Source: Rhodospirillaceae bacterium
GTDB taxonomy: Bacteria; Pseudomonadota; Alphaproteobacteria; Rhodospirillales; UBA2165
DNA length: 37,273 nt
Direction: 5' to 3'
Assembly: GCA_002687515.1 (NCBI GenBank)
Contig: NZAK01000113.1
Span: 1-37,273, forward strand
Shown: positions 1-7,296 of the stretch, piece by piece
Layout of the letters: every line of letters starts with the position of its first letter
How positions within the stretch are numbered: position 1 is the first letter of the stretch
Program-made: the position numbers and the translations under genes
The notes under the pieces: model-generated
Databases searched by the model: none
Told to the model about the DNA's origin: nothing
The model's input: only the letters and a program-made list of their open reading frames with translations

Positions 1-69
1 AGCCAACCCCCTATCCGCTTTACGCCCACCCTAGATGTAGTGGGTGTGGGTGTCAAGCGGATAGGCACG
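1..69 (+). repeat. Left copy of 69-bp terminal inverted repeat with internal palindrome
   Basis: Bases 1-69 are the exact reverse complement of 37181-37249. Inside the repeat is an imperfect palindrome at 10-65 whose outer 11 bp are perfect (CCTATCCGCTT at 10-20, AAGCGGATAGG at 55-65). Identity stops at base 70. It is probably one copy of a small dispersed palindromic element. The window starting exactly at its edge suggests an assembly break in a repeat. It lies directly upstream of the first gene. Confidence 0.85.
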
Positions 70-101
70 ATTTACACTTTTATTTTGATTAGGAGGATAC
101 A

Positions 102-566
102 ATGAAAGCATTGAAATTCGCCATTATCGGACTGGCCATGCTGTCGCTGCCGGGTTGCGCGGCGGTGGCGCTGACCGCCGCCGGGGTCGCCGGCGGTGTC
201 GGTGTCGATCACACGCTGAGCGGCATCAGTTACAAAACCTTTACGACACCGGCCGCCGATGTGCGCCGCGCCACATTGAAGACCCTGGCGCGCATGGATA
301 TCGCGGTGACCGATATCCGCGAAACCAAGTCGGGATGGGAAATCAAGGGCACCGCCGCCGACCGCGAGATTGACATCGAGCTGGAATCCCTGACCCGCCG
401 AACGACGCGCATGCGCGTGGTCGCCAACGAGGGTGATATATTCTTCAAGGACAGCGCCACCTCGACAGAGATCATCATCCAGACCGCCGAGACCCTGGAA
501 TCGGAAATGGCGGCGATGGCTCCGGTGTCTTTTGCGCCGGGGCCCGATACGGTCGGGAGGCGGTAA
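102..566 (+). CDS. DUF3568-family outer-membrane/periplasmic lipoprotein
   Basis: This 154-residue protein has a lipoprotein signal peptide with lipobox LPGC and lipidated Cys19. A Gly/Ala-rich stretch follows, then a compact domain with the pattern of DUF3568 proteins: GISYKTF near residues 41-47, a middle part with RATLKTL, and a basic stretch RRTTRMRVV. The molecular function of DUF3568 is unknown; the lipobox predicts attachment to a membrane facing the periplasm. The start is supported by a strong AGGAGG ribosome site at 91-96, 5 nt before the ATG. The gene abuts the next one, whose ATG follows the TAA directly, so they form one operon. Any promoter must lie in the terminal repeat or outside the window. 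Confidence 0.8.
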   Translation: MKALKFAIIGLAMLSLPGCAAVALTAAGVAGGVGVDHTLSGISYKTFTTPAADVRRATLKTLARMDIAVTDIRETKSGWEIKGTAADREIDIELESLTRRTTRMRVVANEGDIFFKDSATSTEIIIQTAETLESEMAAMAPVSFAPGPDTVGRR

Positions 567-1289
567 ATGTCCGTGTCACAACGCACTTTGTGCGCGGTTC
601 TGGCACTGGCAATGCTGGCGGCAGCACCCGTTGGCCGGGCCGAAACACAAACGCCGCCAAATACTCCGGAAACATCAGTGGACGCCGCTTCCAGCTATGA
701 CAGCCTGTCGCCCGGAGGACGGGAAATCGTCGAAGCCCTATTCGCGGCGCAATCCTCGGGAGGGGAAGGCCAAATGGGGGAAAGTTGGAGCCTCGATCGG
801 ATCGCCGCCGTCAAGGCCGACGGCCAGGGCTGGGGCCGGGTTTTCAAGGAAATGAAGGCCGAGGGGCTGCTTTCGGCGCGCAATCTGGGTGAGGTTGTCA
901 GTGGCCGGCACCGTAGCCTTGCATCCCGGCGCAAGGCGCGGCGGATCGACCCCGGTGCCGGGTCGATGCCCGCCGGCGGCGGCCTTGCGCGGCCAAGGGG
1001 CAAGGCCGAGCGCTCCTCCCTGCCGGGCAAAAGCCGGCTGCAGAAGCCCACCGATATCGTCATCACCACCGCGTCGGGCCGCCAGGTGGGCGTGCGCCTG
1101 GGCAAGAACCGCCGGCCCCCGTCCGCGGGCCAGGCAAGCCGGCGTTACGGCTACGCCAAGGTGCGCGCCAGGCGCGCCCGTGGCTTGTCTCATTTGGGTG
1201 GCTCGGCGGGCGGAAGTTACGGCGTCCGGGGCGGCGCATCGTTGAGCCGCGCCGGCGGCAAGGTAAAGGCGCGCGGGCGCTTCAGGTAA
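567..1289 (+). CDS. Secreted basic protein with Arg/Gly-rich tail, function unknown
   Basis: This 240-residue protein is not assigned to a named family. Residues 1-25 form a signal peptide with likely cleavage after GRA (residues 23-25). Residues about 46-112 make a small conserved-looking domain: LSPGGREIVEALFAAQ, then a segment with GWGRVFKEMKAEGLL. Similar segments are known from hypothetical secreted proteins of proteobacteria. The last ~125 residues are low complexity, very rich in Arg, Lys, Gly and Ser, and probably disordered and strongly cationic. The mature part has no Cys. The ATG follows the stop of the lipoprotein gene without a gap and has GGGAGG at 555-560. Co-translation with a DUF3568 lipoprotein suggests a shared envelope role. 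The tail could bind nucleic acid or anionic surface polymers, but that is a guess. Confidence 0.75.
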   Translation: MSVSQRTLCAVLALAMLAAAPVGRAETQTPPNTPETSVDAASSYDSLSPGGREIVEALFAAQSSGGEGQMGESWSLDRIAAVKADGQGWGRVFKEMKAEGLLSARNLGEVVSGRHRSLASRRKARRIDPGAGSMPAGGGLARPRGKAERSSLPGKSRLQKPTDIVITTASGRQVGVRLGKNRRPPSAGQASRRYGYAKVRARRARGLSHLGGSAGGSYGVRGGASLSRAGGKVKARGRFR

Positions 1290-1295
1290 TTATAT

Positions 1296-1324
1296 GCCGC
1301 CAGTAATTATATCCCACCGGCGGC
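1296..1324 (+). terminator. Weak hairpin after the first operon
   Basis: GCCGCC (1296-1301) pairs with GGCGGC (1319-1324) across a 17-nt loop, just after the stop codon at 1287-1289, and is followed by CGTCGTTT. There is no clean T-run, so termination here is only possible. The loop region repeats GTAATTATAT (1286-1295 and 1303-1312). Confidence 0.3.
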
Positions 1325-1438
1325 CGTCGTTTCCGGCGCCGGCAAGCGTGCGCGGCATCGTTTCCAGCGTGCGGACGGGGGCTGGGGGCAGGGGGAAGAA
1401 TAAGAAGCAGGCAACGAACTGACGGAACACCGATTCTA

Positions 1439-1467
1439 TTGACAATGTTCCTCTAATGTTCTATACT
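1439..1467 (+). promoter_or_regulatory. Strong sigma70-type promoter
   Basis: TTGACA at 1439-1444 is a perfect -35 box. After exactly 17 nt comes TATACT (1462-1467), one base from the consensus -10. This is the best promoter match noticed in the window. It points rightwards; transcription would start near 1474, about 345 nt before lysK, with no other convincing gene in between. Confidence 0.75.
1447..1461 (+). promoter_or_regulatory. Putative LexA (SOS) box inside the promoter spacer
   Basis: GTTC (1447-1450), seven bases, then GTTC (1458-1461) match the direct-repeat LexA box GTTC-N7-GTTC known from Alphaproteobacteria. The box fills the spacer between the -35 and -10 elements, where a bound repressor would block RNA polymerase. 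The motif alone could occur by chance about once in a window of this size. Its placement is what makes it credible. Confidence 0.6.
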
Positions 1468-1819
1468 GATAGTCTTCTTTGATATTGTGAACGGGAAGTC
1501 ACGATCGGCGGCCGGGAGCAGAATTCTGGGCGCGTGTCCTGCATATTAGGTATTGAAAACCACGGAGACAGTGAGGCGGTGAGGAATATTTTGGCCGGGC
1601 GCGCCGCGTTTTACGCCTCTCCCACTCACCGCCCCGGTGGTTCAATTATCCCGGCGAATGTCCCTAGATGTCCACGAATGTCCATAAATGACCGTCATGT
1701 CCATGCCCGTTTTTCCCGAAATATGTTGCATTTCGGCTCGCGTAGCGGCGGTGTTGACGGCATCGGCGCCGGAACCTAGGGTCCAGCCCTCAACCGGTAA
1801 CCGGAAATAGCAGCCCGCC
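1468..1819 (+). other. Long non-coding leader upstream of lysK
   Basis: About 350 bases lie between the promoter and lysK. They include a possible stem, GGCGGTGAG (1575-1583) with CTCACCGCC (1625-1633), and the 10-bp-periodic repeat at 1656-1702. A GTG-initiated frame (1534-1779) is open but has no properly spaced ribosome site and no recognisable sequence. The region may be an untranslated leader or may encode a small RNA. No known riboswitch or T-box core was recognised. Confidence 0.4.
1656..1702 (+). repeat. Direct repeat with 10-bp period (ATGTCC units)
   Basis: ATGTCC starts at 1658, 1668 and 1678, a variant ATGACC at 1688, and ATGTCC again at 1697. Four successive units are exactly 10 bp apart and the last is 9 bp on, about one unit per helical turn. 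The array lies about 120-160 bp upstream of the lysK start, on one face of the helix. It could be a protein-binding array or a simple-sequence expansion. Confidence 0.65.
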
Positions 1820-3418
1820 ATGAACGCCATTCAGGAGCACGCAAAAGAGGCCAACGCCTGGCCCTTCGCCGAGGCCCGCCAGCTCGAAAAACGGCTCGGC
1901 GGCAGGCTGCCGGCGAGGGGAGATGGTGCCGAATACGTCTTGTTCGAAACCGGCTACGGCCCATCGGGCCTGCCCCATATCGGTACCTTCGGCGAGGTCG
2001 CGCGGACCACCATGGTGCGCCATGCATTCGAGGCGCTGACCGGCATGGCGACCCGCCTGATCGCCTTTTCCGACGATATGGACGGGCTCAGGGGGGTGCC
2101 CGACAACGTCCCCAACAAGGAGATGCTGGAGCAGCATCTGGGCAAACCGCTGACCTCGGTGCCCGATCCGTTCGGCACCCATGACAGTTTCGGCGCCCAC
2201 AACAACGCGCGCCTCAAAAGCTTCCTCGACGAATTCGGTTTCGATTACGAGTTCAAGAGCGCCACCGAGGCCTACCAATCGGGCGAATTCGACGCCACCC
2301 TCCTGGCCATGCTGGAAAACCACGAGCGCGTGCGCGGCGTCATCATGCCGACCCTGGGGCCGGAACGGCGCAAGACCTACAGCCCGTTCATGCCGGTCTG
2401 CCCCGACACCGGGCGCGTGTTGCAGGCGACGATTTTAGAGACCGATGCCGACGCCGGCACCGTTACTTACGAAGGCGAAGGCGGCGAAAAGATCGAGGTG
2501 CCGGTCACCGGCGGCCATTGCAAGATGCAGTGGAAGGCGGACTGGGCCATGCGCTGGCTGGCGCTCGGCGTCGATTACGAGATGTCGGGCAAGGATTTGA
2601 TCGATTCGGTTCGCCTGTCGTCGAAGATCGCGCGCCTCTTGGGCGGCAACCCGCCGGCGGGCTTTACCTACGAATTGTTCCTCGACGAAAACGGCGAGAA
2701 GATTTCCAAATCGCGCGGCAACGGCCTGACCATGGAGGAATGGCTGGCTTACGCGCCGCCCGAATCCCTGACCCAGTTCATGTACCAGAAACCGACCCAG
2801 GCGAAGCGGCTCTATTTCGACGTGATCCCGCGCAACGTCGATGATTATTTGCGGCATGTGGCCAAATATCCGGAGCAGGACGGGCAAAAGCGGCTTGAAA
2901 ATCCGGCCTGGCACATCCATTCCGGCGCGCCGCCCCGCGAAGACGCGCACCTTTCCTACAACATCCTTCTCAACCTGGCCGGCGTCTGCAATTCCGAGGA
3001 CAAATCCGTGCTTTGGCATTTCATCACCCGCTATCGGCCCGACGCAACGCCGGAAAACGCACCGACATTGGACCGGCTGACCGAATACGCGATCAATTAT
3101 TTCCGGGATTTCGTCAAGCCGGAGAAGACCTACCGCTTGCCCAATGAGGCCGAGCGCGCCGCCCTCGAAGATTTGGATCAAACCTTGGCCGACCTGCCGG
3201 CGGACGCGGCGGCGGAAGACATCCAGACCCAAATCTACGAGGTCGGCAAGCGCCATTATGGCGAGGATTTGAAAAGCTGGTTCAAGGCTCTCTACGAGAC
3301 CCTGCTGGGCCAGTCCACCGGCCCGCGCATGGGCTCGTTTACCGCCCTCTACGGCATCAATGAGACGCGGGCGCTGGTCGGCCGCGTTCTCGGCGGCGAG
3401 GATTTGGGGGCGGGTTAG
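1820..3418 (+). CDS. lysK: Lysyl-tRNA synthetase, class I
   Basis: This 532-residue enzyme charges tRNA-Lys with lysine using ATP in the cytoplasm. It is the class I form, unrelated to the usual bacterial class II LysS, and is typical of archaea, spirochaetes and many Alphaproteobacteria. Visible signatures are the HIGH-type sequence HIGT at residues 53-56, within [13 protein letters not shown], and KMSKS-type KISKS at 294-298. An alpha-helical anticodon-binding C-terminal half follows. Length is normal for the family. The ATG at 1820 has only a weak ribosome site (GGAA), but the N-terminal sequence fits. An SMP-30-like gene follows after 14 nt, so the two are probably co-transcribed. Upstream are a promoter with a LexA-like box and a long leader, which is unexpected for a housekeeping synthetase. 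Confidence 0.95.
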   Translation: MNAIQEHAKEANAWPFAEARQLEKRLGGRLPARGDGAEYVLFETGYGPSGLPHIGTFGEVARTTMVRHAFEALTGMATRLIAFSDDMDGLRGVPDNVPNKEMLEQHLGKPLTSVPDPFGTHDSFGAHNNARLKSFLDEFGFDYEFKSATEAYQSGEFDATLLAMLENHERVRGVIMPTLGPERRKTYSPFMPVCPDTGRVLQATILETDADAGTVTYEGEGGEKIEVPVTGGHCKMQWKADWAMRWLALGVDYEMSGKDLIDSVRLSSKIARLLGGNPPAGFTYELFLDENGEKISKSRGNGLTMEEWLAYAPPESLTQFMYQKPTQAKRLYFDVIPRNVDDYLRHVAKYPEQDGQKRLENPAWHIHSGAPPREDAHLSYNILLNLAGVCNSEDKSVLWHFITRYRPDATPENAPTLDRLTEYAINYFRDFVKPEKTYRLPNEAERAALEDLDQTLADLPADAAAEDIQTQIYEVGKRHYGEDLKSWFKALYETLLGQSTGPRMGSFTALYGINETRALVGRVLGGEDLGAG

Positions 3419-3432
3419 AGGGGGAACAGGAC

Positions 3433-4356
3433 ATGACCTACAGGATCGAACAAGTCGCCGATTGCGAAAATTATCTGGGCGAAGGCCCGGTATGGGATGT
3501 GGAATCGGGGCTCTTTTATTGGGTCGACGGCACCGGACGGCGCAAGGGCAAGGACAATGTGTTCCGCATGGAGCCGCGGTCGGGCCGCGTCGAGAGCCGC
3601 TCGATACCCGATCACGATGTCGGCGCCATCGCCATCCGCAAGGACGGCGGCATGGTCGCGACCATGGATGACGGCTTCTACTTCTACGATTTCGACAGCG
3701 AGGAATTGGATCTGATCACCGCGATCGAGGCCGACCAGCCGCGCACCCGCCTCAACGACGGCAAGGTCGACCGGGCCGGCCGCTTCATCGCCGGCGGCAT
3801 GGACGATCTCGAAGACCTGGCCATCTGCGGATTATGGCGCCTCGATCCGGACCTATCGGTCACCCGCATCGGCGGCGAGATCATCTGCACCAACGGTCCC
3901 TGCTGGTCGCCCGACGATAAAACCTTCTATGTCACCGACACCTTCCAGGAAGAAATCTGGGCCCATGATTACGACATCGAAACCGGGGCGCTGGCCAACC
4001 GGCGGGTGTTCGCCAGCACCCGTGGCATGACCGGCATTTGCGACGGCTCGACCGTCGATGCCGAAGGCTATATGTGGACGGCGGAATTGGTCACCGGCGA
4101 ATTGGTGCGCCGGGCGCCTGACGGAAGCGAGGAACGGCGCATCGGCATGCCGGTCAAAAACATCACCAGCGTCACCTTCGGCGGCGATGACATGGATGAA
4201 ATTTACGTCACCACGATGTGCCGGGTGGACCATCCCGGCGCCGCCGCCCATGGCCGCTTCGTGGTCGAGGACAAGCCCCAGTTCGGCGCCGGCTCGCTGT
4301 TCAAGCTCACCGGCCTCGGCATCCGCGGCATCCCGGAGCCGAGGTTCGGGGGGTAA
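3433..4356 (+). CDS. SMP-30/gluconolactonase (LRE) family protein
   Basis: This 307-residue six-bladed beta-propeller of the SGL family includes sugar-acid lactonases and regucalcin. The three metal ligands expected from human SMP-30 are present: Glu17 in LGEGPVWD, Asn154 in TNGPCWSPD and Asp204 in CDGSTVDAEG. RLNDGK near residue 106 is the usual substrate-side segment. A divalent-metal-dependent lactonase acting on a sugar lactone is therefore the best guess; the substrate is not predictable. There is no signal peptide. It sits 14 nt after lysK with a GGGGGAACAGG ribosome region and is probably the second gene of that operon. No functional link between the two is evident. Confidence 0.88.
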   Translation: MTYRIEQVADCENYLGEGPVWDVESGLFYWVDGTGRRKGKDNVFRMEPRSGRVESRSIPDHDVGAIAIRKDGGMVATMDDGFYFYDFDSEELDLITAIEADQPRTRLNDGKVDRAGRFIAGGMDDLEDLAICGLWRLDPDLSVTRIGGEIICTNGPCWSPDDKTFYVTDTFQEEIWAHDYDIETGALANRRVFASTRGMTGICDGSTVDAEGYMWTAELVTGELVRRAPDGSEERRIGMPVKNITSVTFGGDDMDEIYVTTMCRVDHPGAAAHGRFVVEDKPQFGAGSLFKLTGLGIRGIPEPRFGG

Positions 4357-4417
4357 GGGGGCCGAGCTGTTTGGCGGCGCGGGGACGAAATGTGCCCGTG
4401 TTGCAGAATTTGCCCAA

Positions 4418-4622
4418 AATCGGCCTTGTTAAATATACACACGAAACACAAAAAAAAGTGCATATTATCTTGACATGCACTCGTGATGTACATATTCTCA
4501 GGATATGCACTCAAAAAATAAAAATGAATGCATATTTTACCGACCTACACTCGCGGCATACATATCCTTAAATTATGCACTCGAAATAGAAAAAAAGTGC
4601 CTATTTTAAGGGTAATTAGAGG
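4418..4622 (+). repeat. Array of diverged palindromic units upstream of fic
   Basis: AT-rich DNA carries about six related units starting near 4418 (only its right half kept), 4458, 4488, 4528, 4558 and 4597 (degenerate). The ideal unit is a 23-bp palindrome, GTGCATAT, 7 bp, ATATGCAC, followed by TCG. The best units are 4458-4480 and 4488-4510. Start-to-start distances alternate 40, 30, 40, 30, 39 bp, so the array is also a 70-bp tandem repeat (4461-4530 against 4531-4600, roughly two-thirds identical) with A-rich linkers. It ends about 60 bp before the fic start. An operator cluster or other protein-binding array is the likeliest role. Confidence 0.8.
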
Positions 4623-4654
4623 TGATGGGAAAATCTCGAAATAGCCTACAAAAA

Positions 4655-4669
4655 AAACCAAGTTGGTTT
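4655..4669. promoter_or_regulatory. Palindrome overlapping the fic translation-start region
   Basis: AAACCAA, one base, TTGGTTT is a perfect 15-bp palindrome ending 12 bp before the fic ATG. It overlaps the place where a ribosome site would be and could be an operator or an RNA hairpin. No strong Shine-Dalgarno is present; the nearest is GGA at 4670-4672. Confidence 0.4.
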
Positions 4670-4681
4670 GGAAATATCTAA

Positions 4682-5821
4682 ATGACTCCATTTAATCCGC
4701 TACGTCCCTACAACAGCTTGCCTGAACTTCCGCCAAAGGCTGAACTGGAAACGCACGTCGTTCTAAAGAGTTGCCTCACGGCACGGGTTGCCTTGGAGGG
4801 GCTCAAGACAGCCGGTGCGCTAATTCCCAATCAGAATGTATTGATCAATTCCATTCCCTTGAGGGAAGCCAGAGACAGTTCTGCTATAGAAAACATCGTC
4901 ACCACCGAGGACAAGCTATTTCATCACGCGGCGGCCCAGGAGGGCGAAGCGGACCCGGCGACCAAGGAAACCTTGCGTTATCGGACGGCATTGTTCGAAG
5001 GATTTGTCGATATTCAGACCCGCCCGCTTTCAACGGCAACCGCGGTCAAAATCTGCCGCACGATCCGCGCCGTCGAAATCGACATTCGAAACACACCGGG
5101 AACGGCGCTGCGCAGTACTGTTTCCCGGGAAATCATTTTTACGCCGCCGGAGGGCGAGCACCTGTTGCGCGAAAAGCTTGGCAATTGGGAACGCTATCTG
5201 AACGGAAAGGATGGTACCGATCCCCTCATTCGAATGGCTGTCGGGCATTATCAATTTGAAGCAATTCACCCATTCACCGATGGTAACGGCCGAACCGGAC
5301 GGGCGCTCAATATATTGTACCTTATCGATCAGGGGTTGCTTGACATTCCCGTGCTTTATCTCAGCCGCTTTATTATCGAGAACAAGGATGATTATTACAG
5401 GCTGATCAGAGAGGTAACCGAAAACGGTGCGTGGGAATCTTGGATTCTCTATATGCTCGCCGCGATCGACGATACGGCCAAATGGACCAAGGCAAAAATC
5501 ATCGCCATCAAGGCACTGATGGACCACACGCGTGATTATATCAGCGCGGTTTATCCAAAAATCTACAGCCGTGAATTGGTTGAATTGATTTTCATGCAGC
5601 CCTATTGCCGAATTGGACATTTAATCGATGCTAAAATTGCGCAAAGGAATGCCGCGTCCCGCTATCTAAAGGCATTGAGCGATATCGGTGTGCTGTCGGA
5701 GATGCAGGTCGGCAGGGAAAAATTTTTCGTGCATCGGAAATTTCTGAAATTGCTGATGGCCGAGGTAAACAAATTCATGCTCTATGGCCCGAGGCTCAGC
5801 GATGAACCTGGACCGAACTAG
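4682..5821 (+). CDS. Fic-family AMP-transferase with inhibitory helix and C-terminal winged helix
   Basis: This 379-residue protein closely resembles the Shewanella Fic protein of known structure (SO_4266 type). The catalytic loop HPFTDGNGRTGR at residues 196-207 is intact: His196 is the base and the Asn/Gly/Arg residues bind ATP and metal, so it should transfer AMP from ATP to target-protein hydroxyls. The inhibitory motif (S/T)xxxE(G/N) is present as SSAIEN at 66-71, N-terminal to the Fic core, so this is a self-inhibited class II Fic and needs no separate antitoxin. The last ~90 residues look like a winged-helix domain. GC content and codon choice are lower than in its neighbours, suggesting later acquisition. 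It stands alone behind a palindrome array; autoregulation through the winged helix is an inference. Confidence 0.93.
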   Translation: MTPFNPLRPYNSLPELPPKAELETHVVLKSCLTARVALEGLKTAGALIPNQNVLINSIPLREARDSSAIENIVTTEDKLFHHAAAQEGEADPATKETLRYRTALFEGFVDIQTRPLSTATAVKICRTIRAVEIDIRNTPGTALRSTVSREIIFTPPEGEHLLREKLGNWERYLNGKDGTDPLIRMAVGHYQFEAIHPFTDGNGRTGRALNILYLIDQGLLDIPVLYLSRFIIENKDDYYRLIREVTENGAWESWILYMLAAIDDTAKWTKAKIIAIKALMDHTRDYISAVYPKIYSRELVELIFMQPYCRIGHLIDAKIAQRNAASRYLKALSDIGVLSEMQVGREKFFVHRKFLKLLMAEVNKFMLYGPRLSDEPGPN

Positions 5822-5858
5822 AGTGCGGGAAACGGCCAAAATGTTTCCCGACCCGCCA

Positions 5859-6722
5859 TCAACACCCCTCCGCAAATTCCATGTAGAGCGCCCGCACGCG
5901 CTCATAGACCGGGCCGGGTTGCAGATCGCGGGTATCGAGGCGGATGCAGGGCATGATCTTGGAGTAATTGCCGGTCGAGAACAGCTCGTCGGCCTCGGCC
6001 AGTTCGCCGTAGTCCACCGTCCGCTCCTCGACCTCGGTGCCGTCGGCGGCGAGCAGTTGGATCACCCTTTGCCGGGTGATGCCGTTGAGGAAGGTGCCGT
6101 TCGGCGCCGGCGTTACAATCTGCCCGTCGCGCGTGAAAAAAAGGTTGGTGTAGGCGAACTCGGCGACATTGCCAAAGGGGTCGAGGACGACGGCGGTATC
6201 GAAGCCCTTGTCGCGCGCCTCCTGCACGGCGCGGGCCACGTTCGGGTAAAGGCAGGAGGCCTTGGCCTCGGTCGGCGCCTGGTCGCGGTCCGGGCGGCGG
6301 AAGCTGGAGAGGCAGGCGGAAAAACCGGCGGGCTCGGGCAGCGGTGCTTCGTAGATGGAGAGCACGAACTTGGTGCTTTCGGCGACCGGCGTGATGAAGC
6401 CGTCCTCGGCGTAATACATCGGGCAGATGTAAAGATCGATATCGGGCGGAAAGGCCTTCATGCCGTCCCGCGCCAAGGCCTCGATCTCCGCCGCTTCCAA
6501 TGTCGGGTTGAGGCCCAGAATCTCGGCCGAGCGGTTGACCCGCCGGCAATGCAGATCGAGGTCCGGGATATGCCTGCCGATCGAGCGGGCACCGTCGAAG
6601 ACGATCGAGGACAGCCACATGGCCTGGCTGTCGGGCGCCAGCACCGGCGGGCTGCCGTCATGCCATTCGCCGTCGGCGTAGGTGCGGGTCAGGCGCCCCG
6701 GTTCGTTCATGGTTTTGGCCAT
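5859..6722 (-). CDS. Class IV PLP aminotransferase (branched-chain aminotransferase family)
   Basis: This 287-residue protein is a fold-type IV PLP enzyme related to IlvE, D-amino-acid aminotransferase and aminodeoxychorismate lyase. The Schiff-base lysine is Lys154 in TEAKASCLYPN, and Glu188 in NVAEFAYTN is the residue expected to contact the PLP pyridine nitrogen. Length fits the family. The IlvE lysine context is modified, so branched-chain specificity is plausible but unproven. The ATG at 6722 is preceded by a good GAGGAAC ribosome site. It lies 26 nt downstream of tadA on the same strand and converges with fic. The pair with tadA probably reflects co-transcription and not a shared pathway. 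Confidence 0.85.
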   Translation of the reverse strand: MAKTMNEPGRLTRTYADGEWHDGSPPVLAPDSQAMWLSSIVFDGARSIGRHIPDLDLHCRRVNRSAEILGLNPTLEAAEIEALARDGMKAFPPDIDLYICPMYYAEDGFITPVAESTKFVLSIYEAPLPEPAGFSACLSSFRRPDRDQAPTEAKASCLYPNVARAVQEARDKGFDTAVVLDPFGNVAEFAYTNLFFTRDGQIVTPAPNGTFLNGITRQRVIQLLAADGTEVEERTVDYGELAEADELFSTGNYSKIMPCIRLDTRDLQPGPVYERVRALYMEFAEGC

Positions 6723-6748
6723 CTGCGTTCCTCGTCTTTGCGCTCACT

Positions 6749-7216
6749 TTACCTGCGTTCGGTAAAAAAGTCCTTTAACAACTCAGCCGCCTTGGTTTCC
6801 TCGATGCCGCCATAGATTTCGGGCGCGTGGTGGCAGGTGGGCTGGCTGAAAATGCGGGGCCCGTGTTCGACGCCGCCGCCCTTGGCGTCATAGGCGCCGA
6901 AATAGAGGCGCCTGAGCCGGGCGAACGAGATCGCGGCGGCGCACATCGGGCAGGGCTCCAACGTGACGTAGAGATCGCAATCGGCCAGCCTGGGCGCGCC
7001 CAGGGCCTCGCCGGCGGCGCGGATGACCAGCATTTCGGCGTGCGCCGTCGGATCGCCCCGTTCGATCATGCGGTTGCCGTCGGCGGCCAGCACCGCGCCG
7101 GAAGCGTCCACCAGCACCGCGCCGACCGGCACCTCGGCGCGGGCGCCGGCGTTTCTGGCATGGCTGAGCGCCAGGGCCATCGGATTTTCCAGGGGTTCCT
7201 TTGGGGCATCGTTCAT
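6749..7216 (-). CDS. tadA: tRNA adenosine(34) deaminase
   Basis: TadA deaminates A34 to inosine in the anticodon of tRNA-Arg(ACG), in the cytoplasm. The zinc and proton-shuttle motif TAHAEM and the second zinc motif LEPCPMC are both intact. QPTCHHAPEIY is typical of alphaproteobacterial TadA. The start chosen here (ATG at 7216, 155 residues) gives an N-terminus like other TadA proteins; an in-frame ATG at 7252 would add 12 residues but has no ribosome site. It is divergent from the C26 hydrolase-rluB-rsmD operon with an 80-bp gap, and upstream of the class IV aminotransferase gene. Confidence 0.93.
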   Translation of the reverse strand: MNDAPKEPLENPMALALSHARNAGARAEVPVGAVLVDASGAVLAADGNRMIERGDPTAHAEMLVIRAAGEALGAPRLADCDLYVTLEPCPMCAAAISFARLRRLYFGAYDAKGGGVEHGPRIFSQPTCHHAPEIYGGIEETKAAELLKDFFTERR

Positions 7217-7296
7217 GCCGCCAAACTGGAGCAAGTGTCTATGGATGGTCAAGGGCGGGCGTTGCGCGGCCCCGGGTCCCGTCCTAAAGTGCGGCT

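Noticed and set aside
1534-1779. Small gene between the LexA-like promoter and lysK
   Set aside because: GTG start without a properly spaced ribosome site, Arg/His/Pro-rich sequence running through the 10-bp repeat, no recognisable similarity. Kept as leader.
4418-4622. CRISPR array
   Set aside because: Units are palindromes 30-40 bp apart with no unique spacers of constant length, the linkers resemble each other, and no cas gene is near.
4682-5821. Two-gene Fic toxin-antitoxin system
   Set aside because: The inhibitory helix is inside the Fic protein (SSAIEN at 66-71), and no FicA-like gene precedes it.
5784-6815. 343-residue open frame opposite the class IV aminotransferase
   Set aside because: Antisense to a gene with intact catalytic motifs and a ribosome site; rich in His/Gly/Val in the way of reverse-strand shadows.
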